From Alistipes sp. (lineage in GTDB: Bacteria; Bacteroidota; Bacteroidia; Bacteroidales; Rikenellaceae), in contig JAFXFM010000021.1 of assembly GCA_017520545.1 (NCBI GenBank), positions 17,879 to 81,878 on the forward strand: 64,000 bases of DNA. The letters run 5' to 3'. Position 1 is the first letter of the stretch. Each line of letters starts with the position of its first letter. Below, piece after piece: positions 62,572 to 64,000 of the stretch. Below the pieces are notes generated by a model. That model saw nothing but the letters and a program-made list of their open reading frames with translations. It had not been told where the DNA came from and searched no databases. A program made the translations under genes and the position numbers.

Positions 62572-63525
62572 ATGCAATTGAATGCGTTATCACGAAAATC
62601 GACTATTGTGTCAATCCTGTTGCTTGTGGCGATACTCGTCGCAGCGACGTTGCGCTATTGGTTTGCTCCGTTCGAGATGGAGATGGCCGTCGGTGAGAGC
62701 CGAGGTAAATTTATCTTCGTTCTTCTTGCAATGGTGCTCTATTTTGTCGGAGCACTTATTCAAGGCAAAATGCTCTCACGTTCGGGGTTGTGTGGCGGTC
62801 ATTGCGCTTTTCCGATGCCTATATATGCGTTGCTTACCTGTGGAATCTTTGTCGCACCTGATATACTGACTGTATCTATCGCCTCGCTCTGCTTTACGGT
62901 TGCGCTACATCTGCTTTTGCGCTCACTGCATAATGCCGAGGAGACCGATTCTGTCTTTTTTGCTGCGGTGTTGCTCGGAGCAACAGCATTGTTATATCCG
63001 CCTTGTGTGGTTCTGTTTGTGGCGATACCAATCGCAGTGTTTGCACTTGCATTGTCGCTACGTCAGGCGCTGCTGATGCTCATCGGCTATTTCATACCGC
63101 TCTTTGTCGCCTCTTACATTGTTTGGTATGGCGGAGGCGGATTTCTCGACCTTGCGACAAAACTCTATGAGGCTATCTCTACATCGACGATGGCAGCGGT
63201 AGAGCGTGTCCCTTATGTGTCTATCGTCTTTGCGTCTATGGCGCTCCTTCTGATAGTGTGGGGTATCGTGTATGCAGCCATCCGTTCGACCAAGACTTTT
63301 ACACTGACACGAGTTCGTCGGGCGTTTTATCTCTTTTTGTGGGTGATGCTCCTCTCTGTAACAACGGTCGCTTTGCCCGGACGCGATATATCGGCGTGTG
63401 CTATCATTGCCGTCCCTGCGACAGTATTGTTGAGCTTTTCGCTCGATGTTCTGCCACCTAATTTTGCGACAATCTCGTATTGGGCTCTACTCGTAACCTT
63501 CGCGGTGCACCTCTTCGTGGCTTAA
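62572..63525 (+). CDS. Polytopic inner-membrane protein of unknown function
   Basis: 317 residues with about nine hydrophobic segments and few charged residues. The overall pattern recalls Bacteroidetes DUF6427-type membrane proteins, from memory and unverified. No catalytic motif is visible. Alternative start: Met36 or Met38 would remove the first helix, so the first ATG is kept despite the promoter being close. Next to the rRNA operon. Confidence 0.75.
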   Translation: MQLNALSRKSTIVSILLLVAILVAATLRYWFAPFEMEMAVGESRGKFIFVLLAMVLYFVGALIQGKMLSRSGLCGGHCAFPMPIYALLTCGIFVAPDILTVSIASLCFTVALHLLLRSLHNAEETDSVFFAAVLLGATALLYPPCVVLFVAIPIAVFALALSLRQALLMLIGYFIPLFVASYIVWYGGGGFLDLATKLYEAISTSTMAAVERVPYVSIVFASMALLLIVWGIVYAAIRSTKTFTLTRVRRAFYLFLWVMLLSVTTVALPGRDISACAIIAVPATVLLSFSLDVLPPNFATISYWALLVTFAVHLFVA

Positions 63526-63634
63526 ATGTACCCGAATTTCCCTATTTCCTCCTGTTTTTTTATGCTTCTCCTATATAATATAAATATAGGTATAAAAGGA
63601 TTATTAAAAAAAATTAAAAAAATCTTGAAAAAGA

Positions 63635-63665
63635 TTTGCAGAATAAAAAAAAGTCGCTACCTTTG
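63635..63665 (+). promoter_or_regulatory. rRNA operon promoter P1
   Basis: TTTG (63635-63638), 19-base spacer, TACCTTTG (63658-63665), preceded by an A-rich stretch (63595-63630) that could act as an UP element. 63526-63634 otherwise holds only a weak hairpin CCTATAT/ATATAGG (63570-63590). Confidence 0.8.
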
Positions 63666-63780
63666 CAACCGCAATTGAGAAAAACAACGGTTCTAAACTT
63701 ATGACAAAACGCTCGAAAGAGTGGAAAAATAAGGAAAAACAAAGTTTTTTCACAAAAAATGCAAAAAAGTTCTTTCAAAA

Positions 63781-63812
63781 TTTGGTGGTTAGGAAAATTT
63801 GCTTTACCTTTG
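63781..63812 (+). promoter_or_regulatory. rRNA operon promoter P2
   Basis: TTTG (63781-63784), 20-base spacer, TACCTTTG (63805-63812), about 140 bases after P1 and 157 bases before the 16S gene. Tandem promoters are typical of rRNA operons. Confidence 0.8.
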
Positions 63813-63858
63813 CACCACTTTCGCGTCTGAAATATGACAAGCGGGAGATTTGAAAACG

Positions 63859-63867
63859 GTTCTTTGA
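63859..63867 (+). promoter_or_regulatory. boxA-like antitermination site in rRNA leader
   Basis: GTTCTTTGA, similar to the boxA sequence in bacterial rRNA leaders (TGCTCTTTA consensus). Likely binds NusB/NusE. Confidence 0.4.
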
Positions 63868-63969
63868 TTTACTGGTTATATTAAGAGAGAAAATGTAGTA
63901 TTTATCTGTCAATTTCCTTTAATGGAAAATGAAGTAGTCAGGACTCTAACAATACATTATAATTTTTTA

Positions 63970-64000
63970 CAATGGAGAGTTTGATCCTGGCTCAGGATGA
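63970..64000 (+). rRNA. rrs: 16S rRNA, 5' end only
   Basis: The conserved start GAGAGTTTGATCCTGGCTCAG begins at 63975 and the mature end is near 63970. The rest of the gene lies beyond the right edge. Confidence 0.95.

Noticed and set aside
1-64000. CRISPR arrays and insertion sequences
   Set aside because: No regularly spaced repeats with unique spacers and no transposase gene were seen; the only spaced repeats are the short tandem intergenic types.

Overview
The window looks like a chromosome segment from an anaerobic Bacteroidales bacterium. Rikenellaceae/Alistipes-like is my best guess, from memory only and not tested. Three things point this way. Promoters fit the Bacteroidetes pattern TTTG-N19/20-TAnnTTTG and Shine-Dalgarno sequences are mostly absent. 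Lineage-typical fusions are present (MurF-alanine racemase, DAHP synthase-chorismate mutase). Fimbrillin-like lipoproteins, a GH20 hexosaminidase and an LptD-type protein also occur.

Region 1 (1 to about 9250) is an A+T-rich integrated genomic island. It ends at the 3' end of a tRNA-Gly(GCC) gene, with a tyrosine recombinase of the IntDOT type (first catalytic Arg replaced by Ser) beside that end. Its cargo is a type IIG-like restriction-methylation protein cut by the left edge, a protein with a HEPN-like RNxxxH motif, a divergent XRE-HTH/NADAR fusion with two operator-like repeats at its promoter, a small basic protein, a multi-hairpin leader RNA and a primase-like replication module. A tRNA-like sequence copying the 5' half of the tRNA lies between the integrase and the tRNA, in inverted orientation. 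The XRE-NADAR protein beside a restriction system is the best candidate here for an undescribed defence or ADP-ribosylation-related system.

Region 2 (9254 to 43400) is core chromosome: tRNA-Gly, pgk, then a leftward block (cell-wall amidase, MlaD/MCE protein, mutS2, murF-alr, RsmI-like methylase, DAHP synthase/chorismate mutase). A rightward block follows: lptD, grpE, dnaJ, a small membrane protein, mutL, rhomboid protease, EEP-family protein, a 45-residue peptide gene, fimbrillin-like lipoprotein, GH20 hexosaminidase and uvrB. Then come two leftward M3 metallopeptidase lipoproteins, rightward rsmE, a split chromate transporter pair and a GNAT-like protein, and leftward pgi. Several gaps here carry short tandem intergenic repeats (GAACGGAAAAC, GGCTAATGGC, TGCATTTTGCATT and TTATCAACTG types).

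Region 3 (43400 to 58770) holds the envelope-growth machinery as two converging operons. The elongation set mreB-mreC-mreD-mrdA-rodA runs rightward. The division (dcw) set rsmH-ftsL-ftsI-murE-mraY-murD-ftsW runs leftward and ends with an S4-domain (Hsp15-like) gene. The usual mraZ, murG, murC, ftsQ, ftsA and ftsZ are absent from this stretch.

Region 4 (58770 to 64000) starts with a structured intergenic region containing a long inverted repeat and a strong candidate small RNA gene. It continues with a fimbrillin-domain/metallophosphoesterase lipoprotein, rnhB, a polytopic membrane protein, and the tandem promoters, leader and first 31 bases of a 16S rRNA gene at the right edge.
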